DNA of 64,000 nt from the NCBI RefSeq assembly GCF_001704615.3, contig NZ_CP029397.2, forward strand, positions 2,108,001 through 2,172,000, written 5' to 3'. Numbering within the stretch: position 1 is the stretch's first letter; every line of letters begins with the position of its first letter. Below are positions 35,465 to 43,503 of this stretch, one piece after another. This DNA is from Acinetobacter defluvii. GTDB taxonomy: Bacteria; Pseudomonadota; Gammaproteobacteria; Pseudomonadales; Moraxellaceae. Under the pieces are notes generated by a model that did no database searches, had not been told where the DNA came from, and worked only from the letters and a program-made list of their open reading frames with translations. The translations under genes and the position numbers were made by a program.

Positions 35465-36039
35465 GCTCTACCTGCATTAGAATTTTTATTAATACCCTTC
35501 ACCTGAGCCATCAATTCAGGTGGACAGGTGGTGATTCTTCTCTCATCTTCCTTAGGTGCTTTTAATGCTCCAACTGGATCAGTGAATGCTTGAACATCTC
35601 CCATCAATTTCGCATTTGAAACGATACGAACGTACATATCCTTAAATGCTTTTGACTGTGATTCAGCACGTGGATTTAATTCATCAAAACCTTTCTTAAA
35701 TTCTTTAATGGTTTTGAGCACATGTACACTGATTGAGATCGTCTGATTCGATTTCTCGTATGCTAATGCTTGTTGCCATGCTTCATTTTCAGTGAGCCAA
35801 TGTGAACCTTGTAAACACCAAATCTTAAAATCTTGAATACATGGTGGCCATGGTTCATGGAGCATACGGTTATACCCATTTTCCAGCTGCTGAACTGTCA
35901 ATCCTGAAAAGTCCTCAATCATTGCCTGTTCAAGATCAGCTTCATCAACTGCTGCCCAAAAATCTGTAAATTTCTTACCGTAACGAATACGCATTTTGTC
36001 AATTAAACGACGTGCTTCAGTAATGGTGAACTCACGCAT
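35461..36039 (-). CDS. Lambda P-like replication partner (candidate)
   Basis: 192 aa from ATG 36039 (GAGGAGG upstream), inside the end of the O-like gene. No Walker motif is visible, as in lambda P. The N-terminal part (EFTITEARRLIDKMRIRYGKKFTDFWAAVDEADLEQAMIEDFSGLTVQQLENGYNRML) is helical and resembles replication P-type proteins that load a host helicase. Gene order O-P supports this; the match is not strong. The C terminus is basic and short. Confidence 0.55.
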   Translation of the reverse strand: MREFTITEARRLIDKMRIRYGKKFTDFWAAVDEADLEQAMIEDFSGLTVQQLENGYNRMLHEPWPPCIQDFKIWCLQGSHWLTENEAWQQALAYEKSNQTISISVHVLKTIKEFKKGFDELNPRAESQSKAFKDMYVRIVSNAKLMGDVQAFTDPVGALKAPKEDERRITTCPPELMAQVKGINKNSNAGRA

Positions 36040-37021
36040 GACCCACCTCCTCAATCAGAAAGCTCTTTGGGGGTTCAGGTACCACATCAATAATTGATGA
36101 TTCCTGATGTTGTTCTTCACGGACTTTTTGACCATAACGCAACCAACGATTTACATTTTCCTGTTTAGCTTGGTATGCAGATGGTGTTTGGATAGGTTTA
36201 TTTCGTCCTGATTGCTCAGTGACGCTATTTTTCGCCTTTCGGTTGATAAGTTTATGCTTGTTGTTGTTTACCCATGTCAGAAACGCTACAGCCCACTTCT
36301 GTGCTGTCTTGAAAGATTGCTTACCGTAATCATTCGGTGATGCAAACCAATCTCCAAATTCATCAAACAAGTTTTCAAGATCGTGTTGATCAAGATCAGG
36401 GTGTCTAGGTTTAGACAATTCGATGAAATCAGATTTCAATGTTGAATATTTCTGACCAAGTTCGATCACTGAGATTTTTGCAAGATCAAAATTGTGGTAC
36501 TGAACAAATTGAACTGGCGGTAGTGAAATTTTTTCTTCGTGCGTATTACTACTACGTTCTATTGGTTGTTCTATTGGTTGTTCTTGGTAGTTAGTATGAC
36601 CCTGCGTCACTGCTTTTTGCACCAGAGTCACTGGTTGTTGCGTGAGAGTCACTGGTTGTTGCGTGAGAGTCACTGGTTCACTGTCGTCAGAGTCACTGGT
36701 ATTGTTACCAGAGTCACTGCTTTTATTATCCGAGTAGTGACCCTGAGTCACTGCTTTTGTGAGACTTTCCACATCAAAACGGTAATAAGATCGACGACCA
36801 TTTGAACGATCTACAACCAATATTCCTAAATTTTCGATGTGTTTAATGTGTAAACCCACTGCTCGATTTGATAGTCCTGTATCGTCCATGAGCGTTTGAA
36901 TAGATGGATAACATTCACCAGTTTCATAATCAGCGTATGTAGCCAAAGTGATTGCCACTAACTTGGTTGTTGGTGGCATCGAGATTTGACGTACAGCTTT
37001 TACAAAGTTGAAATTGCTCAT
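36032..37021 (-). CDS. Lambda O-like replication initiator with winged helix
   Basis: 329 aa. Residues about 1-85 form a winged helix-turn-helix (KLVAITLATYADYETGECYPSIQTLMDDTGLSNRAVGLHIKHIENLGILVVDRSNGRRSYYRF) of the kind found in phage O-type initiators. The middle (about 90-155) is a low-complexity segment with PVTLTQQ repeats, encoded by the iteron-like DNA repeats. The C-terminal part is helical (YGKQSFKTAQKWAVAFLTWVNNN). It is ATGA-coupled to the upstream gene and overlaps the P-like gene. Initiation at the internal repeats is inferred from the lambda arrangement. Confidence 0.75.
   Translation of the reverse strand: MSNFNFVKAVRQISMPPTTKLVAITLATYADYETGECYPSIQTLMDDTGLSNRAVGLHIKHIENLGILVVDRSNGRRSYYRFDVESLTKAVTQGHYSDNKSSDSGNNTSDSDDSEPVTLTQQPVTLTQQPVTLVQKAVTQGHTNYQEQPIEQPIERSSNTHEEKISLPPVQFVQYHNFDLAKISVIELGQKYSTLKSDFIELSKPRHPDLDQHDLENLFDEFGDWFASPNDYGKQSFKTAQKWAVAFLTWVNNNKHKLINRKAKNSVTEQSGRNKPIQTPSAYQAKQENVNRWLRYGQKVREEQHQESSIIDVVPEPPKSFLIEEVGHA
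36604..36754. other. Candidate replication origin: iteron array inside the O-like gene
   Basis: Seven near-identical 10-mers GAGTCACTG(G/C), the first with GC instead of GA, start at 36604, 36625, 36646, 36667, 36690, 36711 and 36745. The first four are exactly 21 bp apart, then 23, 21 and 34. An extra tandem repeat (TTCTATTGGTTG twice) lies nearby at about 36557-36580. An initiator gene carrying periodic repeats in its middle, as in lambda ori, strongly suggests the phage origin. Confidence 0.7.
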
Positions 37022-37311
37022 ACCACCTCGCTAAATAAATCTTGTTGATTTTCAGCTTGTGGATTAATCCAAAGCACTTCCTCACGTTGAACGGAACCTG
37101 ACTGGCCAGCAGCGGCAACAGACTTTTTAATTTTTTTCCACTTCAATGCTTCATAAATTGGATGTTCATATCCACATAGAATCACCATGCCTTTACAGTG
37201 TAATTCATCATGTGATTTTGCTGAAAACTTATCCTTGATTGCCTGTAAGCGTTCAGCTTCAGGCAATTGGATAATGTCAGTTAGGGCGAGAATTGAGGTG
37301 TTATCGATCAT
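37018..37311 (-). CDS. Unknown early phage protein (97 aa)
   Basis: Small protein with helical N terminus (IIQLPEAERLQAIKDKFSAKSHDELHCKGM) and a basic segment KWKKIKKS. It is coupled by ATGA overlaps on both sides. No family recognised. Expression would come from the Cro-side promoter. Confidence 0.6.
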   Translation of the reverse strand: MIDNTSILALTDIIQLPEAERLQAIKDKFSAKSHDELHCKGMVILCGYEHPIYEALKWKKIKKSVAAAGQSGSVQREEVLWINPQAENQQDLFSEVV

Positions 37312-37865
37312 GACTGCACCTCATTTTTAAAATGAGAAATTACAGCCTGAATCACGTTTTTTTGACGTTCGTATATGTGGTTAGGCTTTTTAAAACCGCC
37401 ATCGTAATACCAATCATCACAGAAAATTTTAGACATCGTTTCATAAGCATCTGAATCAATCATACAAGACAATTCACCGATATCTCTAAACTCATGTTCT
37501 TTTAATTCTTCATACAATTCACGAAGTTCGTCTTTAGAAATAGTATTGTTGCGGGCAAGTTTGATCATCCAAAGCATGTCATTTTTTATAATGCATTCAA
37601 AAAGTTCATTACCACTTTCAACATCAATATTTTGGGCTGTTTGGAAAAGCTTATTTATTAAATAGCTAGGGTCGAGTCTTGCAATAAATTGCTCAAAAGT
37701 TTCTGTGCCACAGTTTGAAAAGAAATATGAGCCAATATAATCATCGCTAATATTTACTGTGATACGCCCACCACAATCTGAATAAGCGTTATTTGGCTCG
37801 ATATAAACGAAAGCCCAATCGCCATTGTATTCACCAAGCTTGGTGAGAGTGATTTTTTCAATCAT
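37308..37865 (-). CDS. Unknown early phage protein (185 aa)
   Basis: Acidic, Asp/Glu/Tyr/Asn-rich protein with a beta start (ITLTKLGEYNGDWAFVYIEPNNAYSDCGGRITVNISDDYIGSYFFSNCG) and a helical rest. It resembles phage proteins of unknown function that sit in replication regions. No active-site motif is visible. ATGA-coupled on both sides. Confidence 0.6.
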   Translation of the reverse strand: MIEKITLTKLGEYNGDWAFVYIEPNNAYSDCGGRITVNISDDYIGSYFFSNCGTETFEQFIARLDPSYLINKLFQTAQNIDVESGNELFECIIKNDMLWMIKLARNNTISKDELRELYEELKEHEFRDIGELSCMIDSDAYETMSKIFCDDWYYDGGFKKPNHIYERQKNVIQAVISHFKNEVQS

Positions 37866-38248
37866 GCTGTCACCTTCTTGATTTGCTTATTCATGCAAAT
37901 TGAATAAACTTTTTTACACTGATCAACATCAAACATTCCGATATGGCAGTCATTTGGATGAACATTCATTACTTCAGCCAAAGCTTTATAGGCTTCTTTG
38001 CGCTTCATATGTCCATCACGCCACAACGGATCAAACGCTTGATGTGCTATAGACTTCCATTTTCTAAGTTCAGCATTTGCTAATCGACCAAGCGAATTTT
38101 TAGTACCAGGATGACAACCAACATAGGCATCACAAGGCTCACATTGGTAGAACCATTTATGTGACAGGTCAGGTCTATGAGGATAAATGGCTGTGCCATC
38201 TACTCCATCAGACTCTTTGTTGCAGTATGGACAGATTGGATTTTTCAT
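37862..38248 (-). CDS. Zinc-finger phage protein (DUF3268-like)
   Basis: 128 aa. CPYCNKESDG at the N terminus and YQCEPCDAYVGCHPGT about 30 residues later give two CxxC knuckles. HPGTKNSLGRLANAELRKWKSIAHQAFDPLW then follows, a pattern characteristic of this family of phage zinc-finger proteins. The C terminus is basic. Biochemical role unknown. ATGA-coupled to neighbours. Confidence 0.7.
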   Translation of the reverse strand: MKNPICPYCNKESDGVDGTAIYPHRPDLSHKWFYQCEPCDAYVGCHPGTKNSLGRLANAELRKWKSIAHQAFDPLWRDGHMKRKEAYKALAEVMNVHPNDCHIGMFDVDQCKKVYSICMNKQIKKVTA

Positions 38249-38922
38249 ACAGCACCACCTTTAACAACCTTAAATTCAACAACCCATACCCATGGATTTG
38301 CAGCCCAAGAATCTGCACCGTTTATTGCTTCCCATAACTGCATAAATTTAGGCTTTTTGCAGTCACGTAAGATTGGTGATCCAACACCTTCTTTTAAACA
38401 GTCTGATTCAGATATGTCTTGAAGTCGTTCTACACGAATATTTGTGATTTCGAGCAAAATACGTGATGCCCAACGTGGCATGTGAATTGATGGTTTCCAG
38501 TTGCCTTCTTTACCCTCAAGAAGATCGTCAGCCCATGCTGCAAATGAATATTTTTCTAATCGTGGATCGTCGTAATTAATTAATCCATCTTCATCTTGAA
38601 AACTTTCATTTTCTACAACACGTGTAACTTCACAATCAGCTTTATAAGCAAGTGCTATTTCACCGTATAAATTTACAGTTGACCAAGTTTCACGCACCCA
38701 AAGATGATCACCTATTTTTCCGTATGGGCAATGAATTGGTAAATCCTCAATTTTAGGAAGCAATAATCCATTGAATTTTTTACTTAACCACTTTCCATCC
38801 AAATTACTCTGCAAGGTTTTACCTTCAGGTTGTGGATTTATTACACGACGAGTCTGAGTCTTGCGACTTTCCAAAATTGCAGTGACCATTGGAGCACTAA
38901 ATAGAATCGGACGTTCTTTCAT
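38245..38922 (-). CDS. Phage early protein, ASCH/PUA-like family (225 aa)
   Basis: Starts MKERPILFSAPMVTAILESRKTQTRRVI, a signature widespread in phage genomes, continuing with DHLWVRETWS and the WKPSIHMPRWASRILLEITNIRVERLQDI segment. The layout (beta strands, RTQTRR, PRWASR) fits an RNA/nucleotide-binding PUA/ASCH-like fold, but I cannot assign activity. It is often labelled a morphogenetic protein in databases without proof. ATGA-coupled with both neighbours. Confidence 0.7.
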   Translation of the reverse strand: MKERPILFSAPMVTAILESRKTQTRRVINPQPEGKTLQSNLDGKWLSKKFNGLLLPKIEDLPIHCPYGKIGDHLWVRETWSTVNLYGEIALAYKADCEVTRVVENESFQDEDGLINYDDPRLEKYSFAAWADDLLEGKEGNWKPSIHMPRWASRILLEITNIRVERLQDISESDCLKEGVGSPILRDCKKPKFMQLWEAINGADSWAANPWVWVVEFKVVKGGAV

Positions 38923-39206
38923 GGTTGCACCTCCACCACTGCACCACCATGTTCATGTAAGCAAATCTGAACACCGTTTGGGCAGGTACAGTATTTTTTA
39001 GAGATTACGCAATAAGCCATTTCAACCGACTTATCTTCCCCATCAGCAGCTAAATCAATACCAATGCAATACGCACTATCAGGTGCACCGCCCAATTCAA
39101 ACTCACGTTTTTCAATTTGCTGAATCAAACAGTGATGGCACTGCTCCCCTTTAAATTCTGGACATTTGCCAGCGCACTTATGTTCTGTTAAATTACTCAT
39201 GTTCAT
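38919..39206 (-). CDS. Cys-rich early phage protein (95 aa)
   Basis: At least eight Cys and several His (CAGKCPEFKGEQCHHCLIQQ; KKYCTCPNGVQICLHEH), arranged as two probable zinc knuckles. No membrane segment. It overlaps the upstream gene (ATGA) and the downstream gene. Function not recognised. Confidence 0.6.
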   Translation of the reverse strand: MNMSNLTEHKCAGKCPEFKGEQCHHCLIQQIEKREFELGGAPDSAYCIGIDLAADGEDKSVEMAYCVISKKYCTCPNGVQICLHEHGGAVVEVQP

Positions 39207-39529
39207 TTACCTGAATGTTGATGAATACTAGAAGCTCGATCTGATACATCGGGCTTTTTTAATGCCTGCCAAAAACTTTTTAAATTTCTGCATACATTCG
39301 TGAATACGCTTGTAGACGTTGTATTCTTTGATTTTTCTACATGCTCAGATGATGATTGACCTGTCTCCAGTTCGATCTTTTTATCTATGGCATCTCTTAA
39401 CCACTTCGCACGATCACTACCTTGGCTTTCAGCCAAAGTATCAATGATCTCTTGGACTTCCAGCGGTACACGTGTTGACATGGGTGCCAACAGTTTTTTG
39501 CTGAATACAAACATTATTTTTGTTTCCAT
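39203..39529 (-). CDS. Ribbon-helix-helix-like early phage protein (108 aa)
   Basis: Begins at ATG 39529 (AGGTGA upstream). Residues about 17-53 (MSTRVPLEVQEIIDTLAESQGSDRAKWLRDAIDKKIELE) resemble a small ribbon-helix-helix DNA-binding unit. The rest is Ser/Lys-rich. An internal ATG at 39481 just before the domain could be a second start. Likely a DNA-binding accessory of the early operon. Confidence 0.5.
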   Translation of the reverse strand: METKIMFVFSKKLLAPMSTRVPLEVQEIIDTLAESQGSDRAKWLRDAIDKKIELETGQSSSEHVEKSKNTTSTSVFTNVCRNLKSFWQALKKPDVSDRASSIHQHSGK

Positions 39530-39537
39530 AGGTTCAC

Positions 39538-39765
39538 CTATTGAATTCGTTCAGGCTCTCTTAGTTCAATCCAAATGTCCTGATAATCTTCTGGGAAAAG
39601 GTCTTTACGTGTGCAGATTCCACGATCTTCCGCAATCACAGCTAGGCGGATTTTTCTGTCAGTTGGAATAGCTTTCCAACCACTCACTGAAGGTCCTGTG
39701 ATACCTAAAAGCCGTGCAACTGCATTACATCCACCAAGGGCTTCTATAAGTTGGTTGTCATTCAT
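39538..39765 (-). CDS. Cro-like repressor (YdaS/CII-type HTH)
   Basis: 75 aa. DNQLIEALGGCNAVARLLGITGPSVSGWKAIPTDRKIRLAVI is a compact helix-turn-helix of the YdaS/Cro type. GGAGAG lies just before ATG 39765. It is the first gene of the leftward operon, divergent from the CI-type gene with three operators between them, as for lambda cro. Confidence 0.75.
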   Translation of the reverse strand: MNDNQLIEALGGCNAVARLLGITGPSVSGWKAIPTDRKIRLAVIAEDRGICTRKDLFPEDYQDIWIELREPERIQ

Positions 39766-39789
39766 GTTGCTCTCCTATAACAAAAGCAA

Positions 39790-39817
39790 TTATTAGGCAT
39801 TCCTTATAAATAATCAA
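39790..39817 (-). promoter_or_regulatory. Candidate leftward early (Cro-side) promoter
   Basis: On the minus strand TTGATT (39812-39817) and TAATAA (39790-39795) with a 16-bp spacer. Two of the three operators overlap it. Confidence 0.55.
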
Positions 39818-39855
39818 TAGGCACACCTAATTTTATTCATGTTAGGATTTCCTAA
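39793..39855. promoter_or_regulatory. Left operator cluster (three 14-bp sites)
   Basis: TTAGGCATTCCTTA at 39793, ATAGGCACACCTAA at 39817 and TTAGGATTTCCTAA at 39842. Centres are 24 and 25 bp apart. They match the three sites at 41275-41334, giving the consensus TTAGGN4CCTAA. They sit between the divergent Cro-like and CI-like genes. Confidence 0.75.
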
Positions 39856-39872
39856 TGATTTGAGAGTTATTT

Positions 39873-40598
39873 ATGAAGACACTTGCTGAAAGACTGAAAT
39901 ATGCAATGGAAGTTTTACCACCTAAAAAAATTAAGGGTGTAGAACTTGCTCGTGCTGTTGGTGTTAAGCCACCATCTGTAAGTGACTGGCTTTCTGGTAA
40001 ATCAAAAACAATGGAAGGTGAAAATCTTCTACGTGCTGCACATCACTTGAATGTAAATCCTATTTGGCTCGCAACTGGCAAAGGTTCACCTAAACCAGAT
40101 GGTGAAATTAATCCTCAATTCACCCAAGTAAATGAATGGGATAGTAATACTTCAGTAGATGATGACGAAGTAGAAATTCCATTTTTCAAAGATTTTTCTT
40201 TTGCTTGTGGTGATGGTTCATTTAATGAAGCTATTGCTAATGAAAGACGTAAATTAAGAATGTCCAAAGCGACTTTACGTAACTTAGCAATCACAGAATC
40301 TAATGCAGTTGCAGCAACTGCATCAGGTGACTCAATGACACCAACCATTAATGATGGCGATACAATCCACATTGATCTTGGTCGCAAAGAGGTTAAAGAT
40401 GGTCGTATCTATGTGATTTGTATAGGTGGGCTTCATTACTGCAAACGTTTATATAATCTACCCTTTGGTGGAATCCGATTGTTATCTGATAATTCAGAAG
40501 AATATAAAGAAATTGAACTAACAGCAGAAGAAAGAGTCTCTCAACAATTTGAAATTATTGGTTGGGTTTGGCAGATTTCAAAATTAGAAAAATGGTAA
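39873..40598 (+). CDS. CI-type repressor with S24 peptidase domain
   Basis: 241 aa. N-terminal HTH (residues 1-65: KIKGVELARAVGVKPPSVSDWLSGKSKTMEGENLLRAAHHL). After a linker the Cys112-Gly113 of FACGDGS is the probable self-cleavage bond. The peptidase has Ser154 in ASGDSMTP and Lys191 in LHYCKRL as catalytic pair. DNA damage-induced RecA filaments would promote self-cleavage and induction. The start at 39873 follows a weak GAGAG. It binds the six TTAGGN4CCTAA operators by inference. The antirepressor at 7536 may act on it. Confidence 0.88.
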   Translation: MKTLAERLKYAMEVLPPKKIKGVELARAVGVKPPSVSDWLSGKSKTMEGENLLRAAHHLNVNPIWLATGKGSPKPDGEINPQFTQVNEWDSNTSVDDDEVEIPFFKDFSFACGDGSFNEAIANERRKLRMSKATLRNLAITESNAVAATASGDSMTPTINDGDTIHIDLGRKEVKDGRIYVICIGGLHYCKRLYNLPFGGIRLLSDNSEEYKEIELTAEERVSQQFEIIGWVWQISKLEKW

Positions 40599-40627
40599 TT
40601 GCAATTAATTAAATTGTAAGGTGGATC

Positions 40628-41212
40628 ATGAAAAAAAGTATAACTTTGCTTTTTCTTATGCTTTTTTCATTTCAAGCATTTGCGGATCGTTATGGTGTTT
40701 ATGATGATGATTATGTATCTTCAGGAAATGATTTTTTAAGTGCAATTATCCTTACAATCGTATTGGGCATAGTAATATTTTTAATTAGCATCAAAATTAT
40801 TGTTAGGATATTGAATCTACTCCAATTATTAATAATTAAACATGATCATTATCAAAATCGTAAATTATTGAAATTAGAAATAAAAAATAATATTAAAAAA
40901 CTAATTAAAGATGAAGTAAGGGAGCGAACAAGCCATCGCCCAAAAACAAAGTTTTGCTACATACTTTCAATGAGTTTGATTTTTCCATTATTTTTTATAC
41001 TAAAATTTTTTAGTGAAAACATATTTTTAGGCTTCATATTGACGGCTTTTTATTCATTCTTGGTTGGCGTTATCATTCACTTAATCTATTTTTCATTTCT
41101 TCATATAAAAGCATATTCTTGTGCTTATAAAAAATATAAACAATTCAATAAGCTACCTAACGATATTGAAAAATTAACTTTAATAAAAAAAATTATAGAT
41201 TCTTTTTTATAG
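40628..41212 (+). CDS. Lysogen-expressed membrane protein, unknown (194 aa)
   Basis: N-terminal signal peptide (MKKSITLLFLMLFSFQAFA, likely cut before DRYG), then a strongly hydrophobic segment at about 38-72, a basic cytoplasmic-like stretch (Lys/Asn/Arg/His-rich), and two more membrane segments at about 108-155. It is 29 nt after the repressor gene and followed by a strong terminator, so it is probably made in the lysogen. No family recognised. Superinfection exclusion or another lysogenic-conversion role is a reasonable guess from position only. Confidence 0.7.
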   Translation: MKKSITLLFLMLFSFQAFADRYGVYDDDYVSSGNDFLSAIILTIVLGIVIFLISIKIIVRILNLLQLLIIKHDHYQNRKLLKLEIKNNIKKLIKDEVRERTSHRPKTKFCYILSMSLIFPLFFILKFFSENIFLGFILTAFYSFLVGVIIHLIYFSFLHIKAYSCAYKKYKQFNKLPNDIEKLTLIKKIIDSFL

Positions 41213-41234
41213 ACTAAACACTTAACAATCATAG

Positions 41235-41258
41235 CCTGCATTAATGCAGGTTTTTTTT
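41235..41258 (+). terminator. Rho-independent terminator of the repressor operon
   Basis: CCTGCA-TTAA-TGCAGG followed by eight T, just after the membrane-protein gene. Confidence 0.85.
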
Positions 41259-41274
41259 ATCAAATACAAAAAAA

Positions 41275-41334
41275 TTAGGTAATCCTAAAAATAAATTAGG
41301 AATGCCTATTGACTAAATAATTAGGTTTGCCTAA
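41275..41334. promoter_or_regulatory. Right operator cluster (three 14-bp sites)
   Basis: TTAGGTAATCCTAA at 41275, TTAGGAATGCCTAT at 41296 and TTAGGTTTGCCTAA at 41321. Same consensus as the left cluster; centres 21 and 25 bp apart. They lie upstream of the rightward early operon. Confidence 0.75.
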
Positions 41335-41337
41335 TAT
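41309..41337 (+). promoter_or_regulatory. Rightward early promoter
   Basis: TTGACT at 41309 and TAATAT at 41332 with a 17-bp spacer; the third operator fills the spacer and touches the -10, so repressor would block it. Confidence 0.7.
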
Positions 41338-41373
41338 TTAAATCACCAACAACAACCAAACTTGGTGAATCTT

Positions 41374-41703
41374 ATGTCTACCAAACCAACCAACGCACAG
41401 CAATTTGTTGCTGACTTAGGTGCAGGAACCTTTGCTAACCAATTAGGTGCAGCTATCAGCATGGTTTCTCAAGGTGCTGTTCAGCACAACAAAAAAGGTC
41501 AAATCAAAATCACGCTTGATATTGCTCGTATCGGTGATTCAAGCCAGGTCGAAATTGCACACACACTCGCTTTTGTTGAACCAACAGCAAAAGGTAAACG
41601 TGCAGAGGACACCACCTCAAAAACTCCAATGCATTTGAATGCTGGTGGTGATGTCACTTTGTTCGCCAACCATACAAGCCAATTATTCACTGAAGACGCT
41701 TAA
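41374..41703 (+). CDS. Small early phage protein (109 aa)
   Basis: Starts at ATG 41374 (GGTGAA upstream); a GTG at 41362 lies earlier in the frame. Sequence STKPTNAQQFVADLGAGTFANQLGAAISMVSQGAVQHNKKGQIKITLDIARIGDSSQVEIAHTLAF looks like a small alpha/beta protein. It is first in the rightward operon, before the DUF2303 gene, a pairing I regard as usual in such prophages. Function unknown. Confidence 0.65.
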   Translation: MSTKPTNAQQFVADLGAGTFANQLGAAISMVSQGAVQHNKKGQIKITLDIARIGDSSQVEIAHTLAFVEPTAKGKRAEDTTSKTPMHLNAGGDVTLFANHTSQLFTEDA

Positions 41704-41756
41704 ACAGCCCCCTTCTCATTACAACAATTTTACCAACCATCCATAAGGTATTGAAA

Positions 41757-42581
41757 ATGGAAAACTATGCTAAAGAAATCGTTGAACTTGCGTTACCTGT
41801 AAATGATTTATCTCGTGGTCAACTTGTTGCTATTCACGAAAATTTCAAAGTTCATGATTTAGAACAATTTCAAGCTGGTCGTAACCGTGCACGTGGTGTC
41901 TTGAAAACTCCATCTTTTGATGATTTTAAAAGTTATGTTTTAGGTAATACACAGTCTGAAAATTCTGTTCCTGAAGTAAAAGTTTATGCCCCTGTATTTG
42001 TTGACCACAAAAATGTATCTGCAACGGCAATTTTAAACTTCAAAGTTGTTGGATTGGCTCAAGGTCATTGTGACCATAAAGCGGTATTACAGCTTGAACC
42101 AACTGTAGTGTGGGAAAAGCTCAATCAACTTAAAGATAACAAACTCAATCAAAAGCGTTTTGCAACATTGCTTGAAGATTGGGCAAGTGTATTCGCTGCA
42201 ACAAGTGAAACTGGTGAAACTATCCATATTGCGGAAGCAATTAATGCCGTTCGCAACATGAAAGTTGGCGCATCTTCAACGACTGACTCGTCAGTATCAA
42301 ACATGCAAGAAACTCGCTCTGTCTTTGACAAAGTTGAAGCTTCTAGCACAGCAGGGAAATTACCAAGCTATTTTGAAATCATTGATCCAGCTTATGTTGG
42401 TCTTGATGACAAAACAATTCGTTTACGTCTTGTAGTAAACAGCTCAGATGGTGAGCCATCGTTTGCACTGCAAATCGTTAAAGAAGAACTCTTGCGTAAT
42501 GAAATTATTCAAGAATTCAAAGAAAAAGTGATTGCCTTGCTTCCAGAAAACCCTGTCCGTATTGGTGCCTTTTCCGCTTAA
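41757..42581 (+). CDS. DUF2303-family phage protein
   Basis: 274 aa from ATG 41757; an ATG 6 nt earlier is equally possible. Characteristic segments: VPEVKVYAPVFVDHKNVSATAILNFKVVGLAQGHCDHKAVLQLEPTVVWEKL and LPSYFEIIDPAYVGLDDKTIRLRLVVNSSDGEPSFALQIV. Known from many siphovirus and podovirus prophages, usually near recombination genes; activity not known. Followed by a terminator-like hairpin at 42604. Confidence 0.75.
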   Translation: MENYAKEIVELALPVNDLSRGQLVAIHENFKVHDLEQFQAGRNRARGVLKTPSFDDFKSYVLGNTQSENSVPEVKVYAPVFVDHKNVSATAILNFKVVGLAQGHCDHKAVLQLEPTVVWEKLNQLKDNKLNQKRFATLLEDWASVFAATSETGETIHIAEAINAVRNMKVGASSTTDSSVSNMQETRSVFDKVEASSTAGKLPSYFEIIDPAYVGLDDKTIRLRLVVNSSDGEPSFALQIVKEELLRNEIIQEFKEKVIALLPENPVRIGAFSA

Positions 42582-42603
42582 AACTAAAAATTAAGCAATA
42601 AAA

Positions 42604-42638
42604 AGCCCCGAAATTTTGATCGAGGACGGGGCTCTTTT
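42604..42638 (+). terminator. Terminator-like hairpin
   Basis: AGCCCCG and CGGGGCT, 16 nt apart, followed by CTTTTC. The downstream genes continue in the same direction, so it may only reduce read-through. Confidence 0.6.
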
Positions 42639-42674
42639 CAGGGGTATAGCAATCGCTATAAGGAGATTATGAAC

Positions 42675-43115
42675 ATGGTTTCATTAAATTTCAAATCAAT
42701 TTTGTTGGGTTTAGGTGCTGCAATAGCAATGACAGCAGTTTTAGCGTCTGTGCAAATGTATCAACCAGCCAAGCTACCTGTTGAAGAACAGCAGCCAATC
42801 ACAGTGGCATCAGACATCTACAAGGTGGATGAGCTCGACTTAGGACCATACAACGACTGTCAACATGACTGTCATGCAACTTTATTAACAGCAAATGACC
42901 AGTATTACATCGAAGTGAATTTTGACTATTCAGGTTTCGATGATGGTAACGGCTTTAATCGTGCTGTAGGCATTCAAATTGATCGCTTAGAACCTGAAGT
43001 GGTCGGTGATGAAGATGGTGAAATCAATGCATACCTTGATCGCTATGAACTCGTAAAAATCAATGATGCCCTTGAAGACTCTATCGCTGTGAAATTGAAT
43101 AAATTGAGAGGTTAA
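42675..43115 (+). CDS. Small protein with N-terminal membrane anchor (146 aa)
   Basis: AAGGAG at 42660 favours ATG 42675 (9-nt gap) over 42669 (3 nt). Residues about 8-28 (SILLGLGAAIAMTAVLASVQM) form an uncleaved membrane anchor or signal; the remainder is soluble, acidic, rich in Asp and Tyr (VDELDLGPYNDCQHDCHATLL). No domain recognised. The operon continues with 43117. Confidence 0.6.
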   Translation: MVSLNFKSILLGLGAAIAMTAVLASVQMYQPAKLPVEEQQPITVASDIYKVDELDLGPYNDCQHDCHATLLTANDQYYIEVNFDYSGFDDGNGFNRAVGIQIDRLEPEVVGDEDGEINAYLDRYELVKINDALEDSIAVKLNKLRG

Positions 43116-43116
43116 T

Positions 43117-43503
43117 ATGCTTGATTTAATTGAAATTAAAACAGCTTCTAGTGAACCAATTGATCACTCTAAAAGCCTTCAAGCTGATGTATACCGAGCA
43201 TTATTTGGTGAGCCTGTCAAATACAACGAATTTGAATTCGATGTTGGAAATAAAACTGTTATTTGCCGAATGCATGGTTTTCCTTGGCATGTGGTTTCTA
43301 AATATGAACCATTTGATCAGCAAAACGGTGAGTTCTGGGGATGGAATCCATTCAAGGTAAAAAGTTCAGGTCGTTTTGGTGGTGGATGGGCTTTTAAATT
43401 TGGCATCACCTCAAATGAAAATTTCCGTGAATTAGTTATAGACGTGGGAATAGGTTCAATTCGTTTGGAAATCATGAATTCACGTAGAGGATTTAGAGCA
43501 TGA
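43117..43503 (+). CDS. Unknown early phage protein (128 aa)
   Basis: GAGAGG lies before ATG 43117. Beta-rich and aromatic (YNEFEFDVGNKTVICRMHGFPWHVVSKYEPFDQQNGEFWGWNPFKVKSSGRFGGGWAFKFGI). No recognised motif or localisation signal. It overlaps the next gene by 4 nt (ATGA). Confidence 0.6.
   Translation: MLDLIEIKTASSEPIDHSKSLQADVYRALFGEPVKYNEFEFDVGNKTVICRMHGFPWHVVSKYEPFDQQNGEFWGWNPFKVKSSGRFGGGWAFKFGITSNENFRELVIDVGIGSIRLEIMNSRRGFRA

Noticed and set aside
36539..36805. 88-codon plus-strand frame over the iterons
   Set aside because: A repeat-driven shadow of the O-like gene without a start signal.
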